A stretch of DNA of 53,908 nt from an uncultured beta proteobacterium (GCA_903845935.1 CAIMZI010000013.1:1-53908), one strand, 5' to 3'. Shown: positions 19,140 through 28,125, counted from the first letter of the stretch. Made by a program: numbers and translations. The notes: a model not told the origin generated them from the letters alone.

Positions 19140-20438
19140 CTAGCCTGCCGGGCTTAAGGCCATTGCCGCCGCCTTGCCGCTGCGCACGGCGCCTTCCAGG
19201 GTGGCAGGGTAGGGTCCAGCCACATAGTCGCCGCAGGCCAGCAGTCCGGGGGCGATGACTTGCGGCGGGCGCTGCAGGCCGGGCGTGCAGGCAAAGGTGG
19301 CGCGCTTTTCCACCACCGTTTGCACAGGCTGCAGAGGCGCTCCCTGCAGACCCAGTTGCAGCTGTGCCTGGTGCAAGACCTTGGTCTGCAATACGGCGCG
19401 TTCATCGCTGCTGGCGCTGACCACAAAGGCCAGCAGACCGACCGGTCCACCGAGCTGGCCCCGGTCGAATACAAATTGCGCCGGACACTCGGGCGTGCTG
19501 CGCAGGGCCAGCATCGGTTGTGCCAGCCTTGTGGTACCCGCTTGCAGGTAGACCGTGGCGATGCTCTCAAAGCGCAGCGCGGCAGTCTGAGCCGCCCAGT
19601 CGCTCAGTGTGGATTGCAGGGCCTGGCCTGCGCTGGCACGGGCGATGGCCTGGGCAGCCACCGAGGCGTCGGTGGCCCAGATCACGGCATCAAAGGCCTG
19701 GCCGTCCAGCAGCCACTGGCCCTGGTGCTGCAATTGGGTCACGCGTTGGCCCAGGCGCAGCAGCGCGCCATGCTCGGCCAGCCAGGAAGCTGCAGCATCC
19801 GGCAACAGACTTGACAGATCGGTACGAGGAATCAGCAGGTTGGAACTGCCCTTGCCGCCCAGCAGGGAATCCTTGAGCACGCGCAAAAACACCTGGCCGC
19901 TGGCTCGCTCGCTCGGGGTATTGAGCGCCGAGACACACAACGGCTCAATCAGGCTCTGCATCAGCGCGGGTGACAGACCGTCGCACAGCTGAGCCACCGA
20001 GGTCTCAGCTTCGCAATGAAAACCGGAGAGCTGCCAGCGGCTGGTGGTTCGTAACAGTGACCACTTGTCGGCCAGGCTCCAGCCGCGGGCACACAGAATG
20101 CCCGCCAGCAGATCCAGCGGCATGGGCCAGTCTGGCAGACGCAGGCCAGAGCCGTCGGGAAACTGCATGCTCAGCGGCAGGCGCAGCAGACTGCTCTCCG
20201 GGTACACACCCAGGCTGCGCATCAGGGCCAGGGTTTCGCCATAGGCGCCAATCAGAATGTGCTGGCCGTTGTCCAGCAGCATGCCATTGGGCAGGGTGGA
20301 GGGAAGGGCGCGGGCCCGCCCGCCCAGGCTGCGCGACGCTTCAAATAATGTGACCTGGTGCCCGGCTTGTGTGGCACTGACGGCTGCAGCCAAGCCGGCC
20401 CAGCCGCCACCGACTACGGCCAGCCGCGAGCCGCTCAC
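19140..20438 (-). CDS. hpnE: Hydroxysqualene dehydroxylase HpnE
   Basis: A 432-residue flavoprotein of the amine-oxidase/phytoene-desaturase superfamily. It begins with the FAD dinucleotide motif VVGGGWAGLAAA and the following LFEASRSLGGRA. The C-terminal motif LLACGDYVAGPYPATLEGAVRSG binds FAD and is shared with desaturases. On its own it could be taken for a carotenoid desaturase. The four-base overlap with hpnD and the presence of hpnC identify it as the third step of the HpnCDE squalene route, which reduces hydroxysqualene to squalene. Confidence 0.92.
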   Translation of the reverse strand: MSGSRLAVVGGGWAGLAAAVSATQAGHQVTLFEASRSLGGRARALPSTLPNGMLLDNGQHILIGAYGETLALMRSLGVYPESSLLRLPLSMQFPDGSGLRLPDWPMPLDLLAGILCARGWSLADKWSLLRTTSRWQLSGFHCEAETSVAQLCDGLSPALMQSLIEPLCVSALNTPSERASGQVFLRVLKDSLLGGKGSSNLLIPRTDLSSLLPDAAASWLAEHGALLRLGQRVTQLQHQGQWLLDGQAFDAVIWATDASVAAQAIARASAGQALQSTLSDWAAQTAALRFESIATVYLQAGTTRLAQPMLALRSTPECPAQFVFDRGQLGGPVGLLAFVVSASSDERAVLQTKVLHQAQLQLGLQGAPLQPVQTVVEKRATFACTPGLQRPPQVIAPGLLACGDYVAGPYPATLEGAVRSGKAAAMALSPAG

Positions 20439-21274
20439 ATCCGACCCAGGGCTTGCACCTTCCAGGCCAGCCAGAGCTTGCGCAGGGGAGTGAGCTTGAT
20501 GCGCTGGTGCAGCACCTGGAAGTTGTCGGCCTCGATTTCGCGCAGCAGGGTGCGGTAAATGCTGGCCATCATCAGGCCGGGCTTCTGGGCCCTTCGGTCG
20601 GCTACGGGCAACAAGTTCAGAGCTTCTTCATACAGGCCATGGGCGCGCTGTGCCTGAAACTGCATCAGGGCAGTAAAGCGATCGGAGTACATGCGTTTGA
20701 GAATCTCATGGGCCTTGACGTCAAAGCGCTGCAAGTCGGAGATGGGTAGGTAGATGCGTCCACGCAAGGAGTCTTCACCGACGTCGCGGATGATGTTGGT
20801 GAGTTGCAGCGCCTGGCCCAACGTGTGGGCGTAGGCGGTGGTGGCCGCATCGGTCTGGCCAAAGATGCGCGCCGCCACCTCGCCCACCACGCCGGCCACC
20901 AGATGGCAGTAGCGTTGCAGATTGGGGTAGTCGAGGTAACGGGTTTGTTCCAGGTCCATTTGGCAGCCCTCAATCACCGCCTGCAGATGGCGCGCCTCAA
21001 TGGCGTAGGCGGACGCATGGGGCATCAGCGCCTTCATCACCGGATGGCTGGGCTGGCCGGCAAAGGATTGCGCCACCTCCGACTTCCACCAGGCCAGCTT
21101 GGTGGCGGCCACGCCCGCATCGCTGGTCTCGTCCACCACATCATCGACCTCGCGGCAAAAGGCGTAGAAGGCGGTGATGGCGGCGCGCCTGGGCGCAGGT
21201 AAAAACAGAAAGGCGTAATAAAAGCTGCTGCCGGAGGCAACGGCCTTTTGCTGGACGTATTGTTCGGGGGTCAT
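20435..21274 (-). CDS. hpnD: Presqualene diphosphate synthase HpnD
   Basis: A 279-residue trans-isoprenyl diphosphate synthase that condenses two farnesyl diphosphates to presqualene diphosphate. The first aspartate-rich motif is CREVDDVVDE (about residues 40-49 from this start), and the second is NIIRDVGEDS. YLPISDL and the QRAHGLYEEA region also fit the squalene/phytoene synthase family. I chose the ATG at 21274 (MTPEQYVQQKA), where family conservation begins; an upstream GTG at 21298 would add eight residues. It follows hpnC closely and overlaps hpnE by four bases. Confidence 0.93.
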   Translation of the reverse strand: MTPEQYVQQKAVASGSSFYYAFLFLPAPRRAAITAFYAFCREVDDVVDETSDAGVAATKLAWWKSEVAQSFAGQPSHPVMKALMPHASAYAIEARHLQAVIEGCQMDLEQTRYLDYPNLQRYCHLVAGVVGEVAARIFGQTDAATTAYAHTLGQALQLTNIIRDVGEDSLRGRIYLPISDLQRFDVKAHEILKRMYSDRFTALMQFQAQRAHGLYEEALNLLPVADRRAQKPGLMMASIYRTLLREIEADNFQVLHQRIKLTPLRKLWLAWKVQALGRM

Positions 21275-21317
21275 GGCTGGATTGTCCCATTGAGTCACGC
21301 CGTTTTTTTGACGGCCC

Positions 21318-22184
21318 TCACATCCATAGCGCGCGCCAGGCCATCAGCAGAAAATCCCGGCCGCGCAGGGTGGGGCGATGGTTCAGCGTGGCGTGCTTCA
21401 GGCCTTCAATTTTGTCCAGAATCCGCAGGCCACCCTGCACCACCAGACGCAGTTCCCAGCCCATGCGACCGGGCACTGCATGCACCAGCGGAGCCCCCTG
21501 TGCCATGGTTGCGCGGGCCTGTTGCAAGCATTGCGCCAGCATGTAGGTGATCTCCTGGGTTTGGCGCAGCGCCAGCAGATCGGCCTCGATTACCTTATGC
21601 CGGCCTTTGGCCTCGGCTGTGAAGTAATAGCGCCCACGCGGGATGTCCACGCTGGGGTCTTGCCAGAAATTGATCAGTTGCAGGGCGGTGCAAATCGCAT
21701 CGCTTTGCTGCAGCGCCTGCGCGTCGCTCACGCCGTACAGGTGCAGCAGCAAGCGGCCCACCGGATTGGCCGAGCGGCGGCAGTAGTCGCGCAAGTCTGC
21801 TTCGGTGGCGTATCCGGCCTGGTCACGGGTTTTTTCCACGTCCTGCACAAAGGCGTCCAGCAGGTCGTGCAGCAGCTGCACCGGTAACAGGTGGGTGTGG
21901 ATGGTCCGGCCCAGGGCAGTGAACAGGCCGACCCAGCGCGGGTCTAGACCGGTTGTGACATCCTGGCCCGGCTCGGACACCCGTCGCAGTTGCTGGCGAT
22001 AAGCAGCAAGCGCATCCAGCCGTTCTGGGGCCGAGGCCTGGCCCTCGTCCGCCAAATCATCGGCCGTCCGGGCAAAGTGGTAGATAGCTGCTATCGGCGC
22101 GCGCAAATGGCTGGGGCATAGCAGGGACGCAACGGGGAAGTTTTCGTAGTGTTCGATGCGAGCCAGGGTGGGGGTGCTATTCAT
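21318..22184 (-). CDS. hpnC: Hydroxysqualene synthase HpnC
   Basis: A 288-residue squalene/phytoene-synthase-family protein converting presqualene diphosphate to hydroxysqualene. It carries the two aspartate motifs in divergent form: RTADDLADEG, and NFWQDPSVDIPRGRYY. The latter, with FWQD in place of IIRD, is characteristic of HpnC. The start at 22184 (MNSTPTLARIEHYENFP) fits the family; a longer reading to 22256 would cross the divergent RND promoter. It is the first gene of the hpnC-hpnD-hpnE run and is divergent from the second RND system. Confidence 0.92.
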   Translation of the reverse strand: MNSTPTLARIEHYENFPVASLLCPSHLRAPIAAIYHFARTADDLADEGQASAPERLDALAAYRQQLRRVSEPGQDVTTGLDPRWVGLFTALGRTIHTHLLPVQLLHDLLDAFVQDVEKTRDQAGYATEADLRDYCRRSANPVGRLLLHLYGVSDAQALQQSDAICTALQLINFWQDPSVDIPRGRYYFTAEAKGRHKVIEADLLALRQTQEITYMLAQCLQQARATMAQGAPLVHAVPGRMGWELRLVVQGGLRILDKIEGLKHATLNHRPTLRGRDFLLMAWRALWM

Positions 22185-22198
22185 GCCCCGATTTTGGC

Positions 22199-22227
22199 TT
22201 GACAGGAATGGGCCTGTACAATAAATT
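22199..22227 (+). promoter_or_regulatory. Sigma-70 promoter of the second RND operon
   Basis: A perfect -35 TTGACA (22199-22204), a 17-base spacer and -10 TAAATT (22222-22227, four of six) lie about 70 bases before the membrane-fusion gene. The -10 abuts the palindrome described separately. Confidence 0.75.
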
Positions 22228-22246
22228 ACTAACCAGTTGGTCATTA
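22227..22246 (+). promoter_or_regulatory. Putative TetR-type operator
   Basis: An inverted repeat of two nine-base arms around a two-base centre (TACTAACCA, GT, TGGTCATTA) matches at seven of nine positions. It overlaps the end of the -10 and the expected transcription start, so a bound protein would block initiation. TetR-family repressors commonly control RND operons this way, but no such regulator is encoded beside it. Confidence 0.6.
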
Positions 22247-22295
22247 GCAATCGCACTGAAGAATATCAACGTCCCCCAAAATTCCGGGTCTACCT

Positions 22296-23426
22296 ATGCA
22301 TATCAAGCCTGTATCTCTGTGCCTGCTGCTGTTGGCAGCATTGGGCACTCTGTCCGCCTGTTCCAAGCCGGCGCCGCCTGAAGAGCCGTTGCGGGCGGTC
22401 AAGGTGATGACGGTGGGCGAGGACGCGCAGCACAGCACTGTGCAGTATGCTGGCGAGGTGCTGGCCCGCGTGGAGTCGCGACTGGGCTTTCGCGTGGGCG
22501 GCAAAATCATGCGCCGCACAGTGGAACTTGGCCAGCGCGTCAAGGCCGGCCAGGTGCTGGCCCAATTGGATCCGCAGGATTACAAGCTTTCGGTTGACGC
22601 GGCGCGCGCCCAAGTGGCAGCGGCGGCCACCAACCGTGATCTGGCAGCAGCCGACTTCAAGCGTTACAAAGAGCTGCGTGATCAGAACTTTATCAGCAGC
22701 TCCGAGCTAGAGCGACACGACACCACGCTCAAGGCCGCCCAGGCCCAATGGGACCAGGCGCAGGCGCAGCTCAGCGGGCAGGGCAATCAGGTGGCATACA
22801 CCACGCTGGTGGCTGATGTTTCGGGCGTGGTGACATCGGTGGATGCGGAAGCGGGGCAGGTGGTGGCGGCAGGCACGTCGGTCATACGCATTGCGCAGGA
22901 CGGAGCGCGCGACGTGCTGTTTGCTGTGCCCGAGGACAAGGTGCAGGCGCTGCATCTGGGCTCAAGAGCCGAGGTCACGCTCTGGGCCAGCCATACGACC
23001 TTGCCGGCGACGGTGCGCGAGTTGGCGGCCAGCGCCGACCCGGTGACACGTACCTATGCCGTCAAGCTAGGTTTGGACGCCAAGGATGCGTTGCCGCTGG
23101 GCAGCACCGTGTCGGTGACGGTCGCAGCCCTGGGCCATGGCGGCCTGGCCGTGATGAAGTTGCCGACCAACGCCTTTTTTCGTGACGGTAGCAAGAGCGC
23201 GGTCTGGGTGCTGGACACGCGCAGCATGACGGTTCAGTTGACGCCGGTGGAAATCGCCACCGCCGATGGCAATGAGGTGGTGGTGAGCAGCGGCATTGCG
23301 CCCGGCATGCAGGTGGTGTCGGCCGGTGTGCATGTGCTGCAGCCCGGCCAGAAAGTGACGCTTTATCAGGCCAAGCGGGTGGATGCCGGGGCCGCCCCAG
23401 CCTCTGTAGCGGCGGCAGCGAAGTGA
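22296..23426 (+). CDS. RND efflux membrane-fusion lipoprotein (second system)
   Basis: A 376-residue periplasmic adaptor with a lipoprotein signal (lipobox LSAC, Cys22). It shows the lipoyl-like segments RVESRLGFRVGGKI and VKAGQVLAQLDPQDY, an Ala/Gln-rich alpha hairpin (about 95-165), and the beta-barrel segment DVLFAVPEDKVQAL. It is HlyD/AcrA-family and distinct from the MdtA-like protein at 14215-15438, lacking that protein's Pro-rich spacer. The transporter gene starts seven bases after its stop. Confidence 0.93.
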   Translation: MHIKPVSLCLLLLAALGTLSACSKPAPPEEPLRAVKVMTVGEDAQHSTVQYAGEVLARVESRLGFRVGGKIMRRTVELGQRVKAGQVLAQLDPQDYKLSVDAARAQVAAAATNRDLAAADFKRYKELRDQNFISSSELERHDTTLKAAQAQWDQAQAQLSGQGNQVAYTTLVADVSGVVTSVDAEAGQVVAAGTSVIRIAQDGARDVLFAVPEDKVQALHLGSRAEVTLWASHTTLPATVRELAASADPVTRTYAVKLGLDAKDALPLGSTVSVTVAALGHGGLAVMKLPTNAFFRDGSKSAVWVLDTRSMTVQLTPVEIATADGNEVVVSSGIAPGMQVVSAGVHVLQPGQKVTLYQAKRVDAGAAPASVAAAAK

Positions 23427-23433
23427 GCCGGCC

Positions 23434-26400
23434 ATGAAACAGGAACAAGCCCAAGCGGGCTTTAATCTTTCCCAATGGGCGCTGGAACATGGCCCCTTGA
23501 CGCGCTATCTGATGCTGGTGCTGCTGTTGTTGGGCGTGGCTGCCTACTTTCAACTCGGTCAAGACGAGGACCCACCCTTTACCTTCCGCGCCATGGTGGT
23601 CCAGACCTACTGGCCCGGCGCCACAGCACAACAGGTGGCCGAGCAGGTCACCGATAAACTCGAAACTGCGCTGCAGGAGGTGCCTTATGCCGACAAGATT
23701 CGCAGCTATTCCAAGCCCGGCGTGTCGCAGATTACCTTGGAGTTAAAGGATTCATCCAAACCCTCCGAGGTGTCCAATGTCTGGTACCAGGTGCGCAAGA
23801 AGATTGGCGACATGCGCGGCACCTTGCCCCAGGGCGTACAGGGACCGTTTTTCAATGACGATTTTGGCGATGTCTATGGCGTGATTTATGCGCTGGAGGG
23901 CGACGGTTTCAACTACGCCGAACTCAAGGTTTTTGCCGATGCCGCCCGACTGGAACTGCTGCGCGTGCCGGATGTGGCCAAGGTGGCCCTGTTTGGCGAT
24001 CAGGACGAAAAGCTGTTTGTGGAAATCTCGCAAAAGCGCCTGGCCCAGATGGGGCTGGACCTGAACCAGGTGCTGTCACAGCTCAGCCAGCAAAACGCGG
24101 TGGAAAGCGCCGGTGCAGTGCAGACGCCGCTGGACGTGGTGCAGGTGCGAGTGGCGGGTCAGTTCAAGGCGGTGCAGCAGCTGCGCGACATGCCGATTCG
24201 CGGTGCTTCGGGCAAGCAGTTCCGGCTGGGCGATATGGCCGAGATTAAGCAGGCGTATATCGATCCGCCCAGCGTCAAGGTGCACAACCAGGGCAAGGAG
24301 GTCATCGCCCTGGGCGTGTCCATGGCCAAGGGCGGCGACATCATCAAGCTGGGCAAGTCCCTGAACCAGGCCTTTGCCAAGATCGCCAAGACCCTGCCAG
24401 CGGGAGTCAGCCTGTCCCAGGTGCAGGACCAGCCGCGCGCGGTGTCCGAATCGGTGGGCGAATTTGTGCGCACCCTGATGGAGGCCGTGGTGATCGTGCT
24501 GGCGGTAAGCTTTGTGGCCTTGGGCTTTCACCGCCGCCCGGGCGATCATCCCTTGTGGAAGCGCTATAGCGTGGACATCCGCCCGGGGCTGGTGGTGGGC
24601 ATAACGATTCCGCTGGTGCTGGCAGTCACCTTTTTGGCCATGCATTACTTTGATATCGGACTGCACAAAATTTCTTTGGGCTCGCTCATCATTGCACTGG
24701 GGCTGCTCGTCGACGACGCCATCATTGCGGTGGAGATGATGGTGCGCAAGATGGAGGAGGGCTATGACAAGGTGCGCGCCGCCACCTTTGCCTATGAGCT
24801 TACCGCCATGCCCATGCTGACCGGCACTTTGATCACCGCAGCCGGTTTTTTGCCGATTGGTATGGCCAGGTCCATGACTGGTGAATACACCTTCGCCATC
24901 TTCGCCGTGACCGTCATTGCCCTGGTGCTGAGCTGGCTTGTGTCGGTCTATTTTGTGCCCTATCTGGGTACGGTGCTGCTCAAGGTCAAGCCGCATGTGG
25001 CGCAAATCGGTGAGGGCGAAGCGCCTAGCCTGGAGCATTTCGACACGCCGTTTTATGTCGGCTTTCGCCGCCTTCTGAACGCCTGCATCACGCACCGCTG
25101 GATCACCATAGGCGCCACGGCCCTGGTGTTTGGGTTGGGCATCGTGGGCATGGGCCAGGTGCAGCAGCAGTTCTTTCCGGATTCGGCCAGGCCGGAAATT
25201 CTGGTCGACGCCTGGTTCCCCGAAGGCACCTCCTTCGCAGCCAACGAAGAGGTGTCGCGGCGCATCGAGGCGCGGTTTATGCAGGAGGAGGGCGTTGGCA
25301 AGGTGACGACCTGGATTGGCTCTGGCCTGCCGCGCTTTTACCTGTCGCTGAACCAGATCTTTCCGCAGAGCAATGTCGCGCAGTTCATGCTGGTGTCCAA
25401 AGACCTGAAGAGCCGCGAGGCGCTGAAGGCCAAGCTGCCGACGCTGCTGGCGCAGGAGTTCCCGGAGGTGCGCGGCCGCGTGCAACTGCTGCCCAATGGC
25501 CCGCCGGTGGAATACCCGGTGCAGTTCCGCGTGGTCGGGCCAGACCCGGTGCTGCTGCGCGGCTATGCCGACGCGGTCAAGGCTGCCCTGCGTGCCAGCC
25601 CCAACACCCGGGGCGTCAACGACAACTGGCACGAATCCATCAAGGTCTTGCAACTCGATGTGGACCAGGCCAAGGCGCGCGCCCTGGGCGTGACCAGCCA
25701 GTCGATTGCGCAGGCGGCACGCACCATTTTGTCCGGCAGCACCATAGGCCAGTACCAGGAGGGCGACAAGCTGATCGACATTGTGTTGCGCCAGCCTCTG
25801 CAGGAACGCAGTGCCATCACCGACATTGGTAATGCCTACCTGCCCACGGCCTCGGGCAAGTCGATACCGCTGATGCAAATTGCCAAGCCGGTGTTTGCCT
25901 GGGAGCCGGGTGTGCTGTGGCGCCAAAACCGCGACTACGCCATCACCGTGCAGTGCGATATCGTGGAAGGTCTTCAAGGCGCCACCGTAACCGCCGAGTT
26001 GCAACCCCGGCTCGACCAGATCAGCGCCCAATGGCCCAACGGCTACCGCATTGATGTGGCTGGCGCGGTGGAGCAAAGCTCTAAGGGCGCGGACTCGATC
26101 GTGGTGGGCGTGCCGGTCATGCTGTTCATCACCTTCACCCTCTTGATGCTGCAGCTGCACAGCTTTAGCCGCGCCCTGCTGGTGTTCCTGACCGGCCCGC
26201 TGGGTATTGCGGGTGTAGCCGGTGCCTTGCTGCTGCTGAACCGGCCCTTTGGTTTTGTGGCCCTGCTGGGCGTGATTGCCCTGATGGGCATGATCCAGCG
26301 CAATTCGGTGATTCTGATCGACCAGATCGAGCAGGACCGGGCTGCGGGCGTGATGGCCTGGGAGGCGATCGTGGAGTCCACCGTGCGCCGTTTGCGCCCG

Positions 26401-26586
26401 ATTGTGCTAACGGCTGCGGCCGCCGTGCTGGCCATGATTCCGCTCTCGCGCTCGGTTTTTTGGGGTCCGATGGCGGTCGCCATCATGGGCGGACTGATTG
26501 TTGCCACCGTGTTGACGCTGCTGGCTTTGCCCGCCATGTATGCCGCCTGGTTCCAAATTCGGCGCGACAGCCCGGCGGCAGGTTAA
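23434..26586 (+). CDS. RND efflux transporter permease (second system)
   Basis: A 1050-residue AcrB/HAE1-superfamily inner-membrane pump. It starts with a membrane segment (LTRYLMLVLLLLGVAAYF) and then QLGQDEDPPFTFRAMVV, a variant of the usual first-loop opening. Segment 4 carries GLLVDDAIIAVEMMVRKME with the proton-relay aspartate pair. The C-terminal half has the IQRNSVILIDQIEQ motif. Loop insertions and the QDEDPPF opening place it outside the MdtB and AcrB subfamilies. No outer-membrane channel gene follows; the operon ends in a hairpin just before tRNA-Leu, so the pump presumably uses a TolC-type channel encoded elsewhere. Confidence 0.93.
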   Translation: MKQEQAQAGFNLSQWALEHGPLTRYLMLVLLLLGVAAYFQLGQDEDPPFTFRAMVVQTYWPGATAQQVAEQVTDKLETALQEVPYADKIRSYSKPGVSQITLELKDSSKPSEVSNVWYQVRKKIGDMRGTLPQGVQGPFFNDDFGDVYGVIYALEGDGFNYAELKVFADAARLELLRVPDVAKVALFGDQDEKLFVEISQKRLAQMGLDLNQVLSQLSQQNAVESAGAVQTPLDVVQVRVAGQFKAVQQLRDMPIRGASGKQFRLGDMAEIKQAYIDPPSVKVHNQGKEVIALGVSMAKGGDIIKLGKSLNQAFAKIAKTLPAGVSLSQVQDQPRAVSESVGEFVRTLMEAVVIVLAVSFVALGFHRRPGDHPLWKRYSVDIRPGLVVGITIPLVLAVTFLAMHYFDIGLHKISLGSLIIALGLLVDDAIIAVEMMVRKMEEGYDKVRAATFAYELTAMPMLTGTLITAAGFLPIGMARSMTGEYTFAIFAVTVIALVLSWLVSVYFVPYLGTVLLKVKPHVAQIGEGEAPSLEHFDTPFYVGFRRLLNACITHRWITIGATALVFGLGIVGMGQVQQQFFPDSARPEILVDAWFPEGTSFAANEEVSRRIEARFMQEEGVGKVTTWIGSGLPRFYLSLNQIFPQSNVAQFMLVSKDLKSREALKAKLPTLLAQEFPEVRGRVQLLPNGPPVEYPVQFRVVGPDPVLLRGYADAVKAALRASPNTRGVNDNWHESIKVLQLDVDQAKARALGVTSQSIAQAARTILSGSTIGQYQEGDKLIDIVLRQPLQERSAITDIGNAYLPTASGKSIPLMQIAKPVFAWEPGVLWRQNRDYAITVQCDIVEGLQGATVTAELQPRLDQISAQWPNGYRIDVAGAVEQSSKGADSIVVGVPVMLFITFTLLMLQLHSFSRALLVFLTGPLGIAGVAGALLLLNRPFGFVALLGVIALMGMIQRNSVILIDQIEQDRAAGVMAWEAIVESTVRRLRPIVLTAAAAVLAMIPLSRSVFWGPMAVAIMGGLIVATVLTLLALPAMYAAWFQIRRDSPAAG

Positions 26587-26607
26587 ACTAGCAGACTTAC
26601 CGATTTT

Positions 26608-26666
26608 AAATGGGTCGCAGTGAGCCGGCGAAGATGCCGGGCGGCGCTGGCCCATTTGTATTTTTT
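26608..26666 (+). terminator. Hairpin and T-run between RND operon and tRNA-Leu
   Basis: Outer arms AAATGGG (26608-26614) and CCCATTT (26651-26657) enclose an inner CCGGC-GAAGAT-GCCGG hairpin, followed by GTATTTTTT. It looks like a terminator for the efflux operon, but its T-run touches the first base of tRNA-Leu. Confidence 0.65.
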
Positions 26667-26753
26667 GCGCGGGTGGCGAAATTGGTAGACGCACCAGGTT
26701 TAGGTCCTGACGCTGGCAACAGTGTGGGGGTTCGAGTCCCCCCCCGCGCACCA
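26667..26753 (+). tRNA. tRNA-Leu (UAG)
   Basis: A class II tRNA with acceptor stem GCGCGGG/CCCGCGC, discriminator A and encoded CCA. The anticodon loop TTTAGGT gives anticodon UAG. The variable arm is long, as expected for leucine, and the T-arm reads GGGGTTCGAGTCCCC. The outermost pair of the anticodon stem appears mismatched (C-A). It precedes tig by 61 bases. Confidence 0.97.
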
Positions 26754-26814
26754 CCTTGAGATGGAACAGCATGCCCTCGCGGCTTTGTTCCCAAACTGAT
26801 TTAGGAGATGAACC

Positions 26815-28125
26815 ATGGCAGTTACTGTTGAAACTCTGGAAAAGCTGGAACGCAAGATCACGCTGACGCTGCCGGTGGGCATCATCCAGAATGAGGTCGA
26901 GTCGCGTCTGCGCAAGCTGGCCCGCACCGTGAAAATGGACGGTTTCCGTCCCGGCAAGGTGCCCATGAACGTGGTCAGCCAGCGTTACGGCTACTCGGTG
27001 CATTACGAAGTGATGAACGACAAGGTTGGCGAGGCCTTTGCCAGCGCCGCCAATGAAGCCCGGCTGCGTGTGGCCGGTCAGCCCCGCATCACCGAATCCG
27101 AAGCCTCGCCCGAAGGCGAAATGGCTTTTGACGCCATCTTTGAGGTGTTCCCCGAAGTCAAGATCGCCGATCTGTCCAGCGCCGCAGTGGAAAAGATTTC
27201 CACCGAAGTGACCGACGCCGCCATCGACAAGACGGTTGAAATTCTGCGCAAGCAGCGCCGCACCTTCGCCCAGCGCCCGGCCGACGCCGCAGCGCAGGAC
27301 ACCGACCGCGTGACCGTGGACTTCGAAGGCAAGATCGACGGCGAACCCTTTGCCGGTGGCAAGGCCTCCGACTTTCAGTTCATTCTGGGTGACGGCCAGA
27401 TGCTCAAAGAATTTGAAGAAGCCACCCGCGGCATGAAGTCAGGTGAGAGCAAGACCTTCCCCTTGGCCTTCCCCGCCGATTACCACGGCCAGGACGTGGC
27501 CGGCAAGACCGCCGACTTCATGGTCACGGTCAAGAAAATCGAAGCCGCCCACCTGCCCGAAGTGGACGGCGCTCTGGCCAAGACGCTGGGCATTGCCGAC
27601 GCTACCGTGGAAGGTCTGCGCGCCGATATCGCCAAGAATCTGCAACGCGAAGTCAAATACCGACTGTTGAACCGCAACAAGCAGGCCGTTATGGACGCTC
27701 TGATTGCCAAGGCCGAACTCGACCTGCCCAAGTCCAGCGTGCAAGCCGAACTCGACCGCATGGTGGAAGGCGCGCGCGCCGACCTGAAGCAACGCGGCAT
27801 CAAGGACGCTGACAAGACGCCGATTCCAGACGACATCTTCCGTCCCCAAGCCGAACGCCGCGTGCGTCTGGGTCTGGTGGTGGCCGAGCTGGTGCGCGCC
27901 AATGAGCTGGCGGCCAAGCCCGACCAGATCAAGGCCCATATCGACGAGCTGGCTGCCAGCTACGAGAAGCCTGCCGACGTGGTGCGCTGGTACTACGGCG
28001 ACAACCGCCGCATGGCCGAGGTGGAAGCCATCGTGATTGAAAACAATGTCACCGAATTCGTGCTGTCCAAGGTCCAGGTGAGCGAGAAGTCGGTATCGTT
28101 TGATGAGTTGATGGCACAGAACTGA
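26815..28125 (+). CDS. tig: Trigger factor
   Basis: A 436-residue ribosome-bound chaperone that meets nascent chains first. The N-terminal ribosome-docking domain has the signature GFRPGKVPMNVV (about residues 43-54). The central FKBP-type prolyl isomerase domain covers about 150-245 (RVTVDFEGKIDGEPFAGG, LGDGQMLKEFE), and the C-terminal part is the helical cradle. A strong ribosome-binding site AGGAG lies seven bases before the ATG. It heads the tig-clpP-clpX-lon cluster but has its own strong terminator, so it can also be a single-gene transcript. Confidence 0.97.
   Translation: MAVTVETLEKLERKITLTLPVGIIQNEVESRLRKLARTVKMDGFRPGKVPMNVVSQRYGYSVHYEVMNDKVGEAFASAANEARLRVAGQPRITESEASPEGEMAFDAIFEVFPEVKIADLSSAAVEKISTEVTDAAIDKTVEILRKQRRTFAQRPADAAAQDTDRVTVDFEGKIDGEPFAGGKASDFQFILGDGQMLKEFEEATRGMKSGESKTFPLAFPADYHGQDVAGKTADFMVTVKKIEAAHLPEVDGALAKTLGIADATVEGLRADIAKNLQREVKYRLLNRNKQAVMDALIAKAELDLPKSSVQAELDRMVEGARADLKQRGIKDADKTPIPDDIFRPQAERRVRLGLVVAELVRANELAAKPDQIKAHIDELAASYEKPADVVRWYYGDNRRMAEVEAIVIENNVTEFVLSKVQVSEKSVSFDELMAQN

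Noticed and set aside
19140..20438. hpnE as a carotenoid (phytoene) desaturase
   Set aside because: Four-base overlap with hpnD and presence of hpnC define the HpnCDE squalene route; no crtB or crtE is present.
24076..26160. A 694-codon open frame on the minus strand opposite the RND permease gene
   Set aside because: It is exactly antisense to a well-conserved transporter, is rich in His, Gln, Arg and Leu as expected from a reversed GC-rich gene, and shows no domain.
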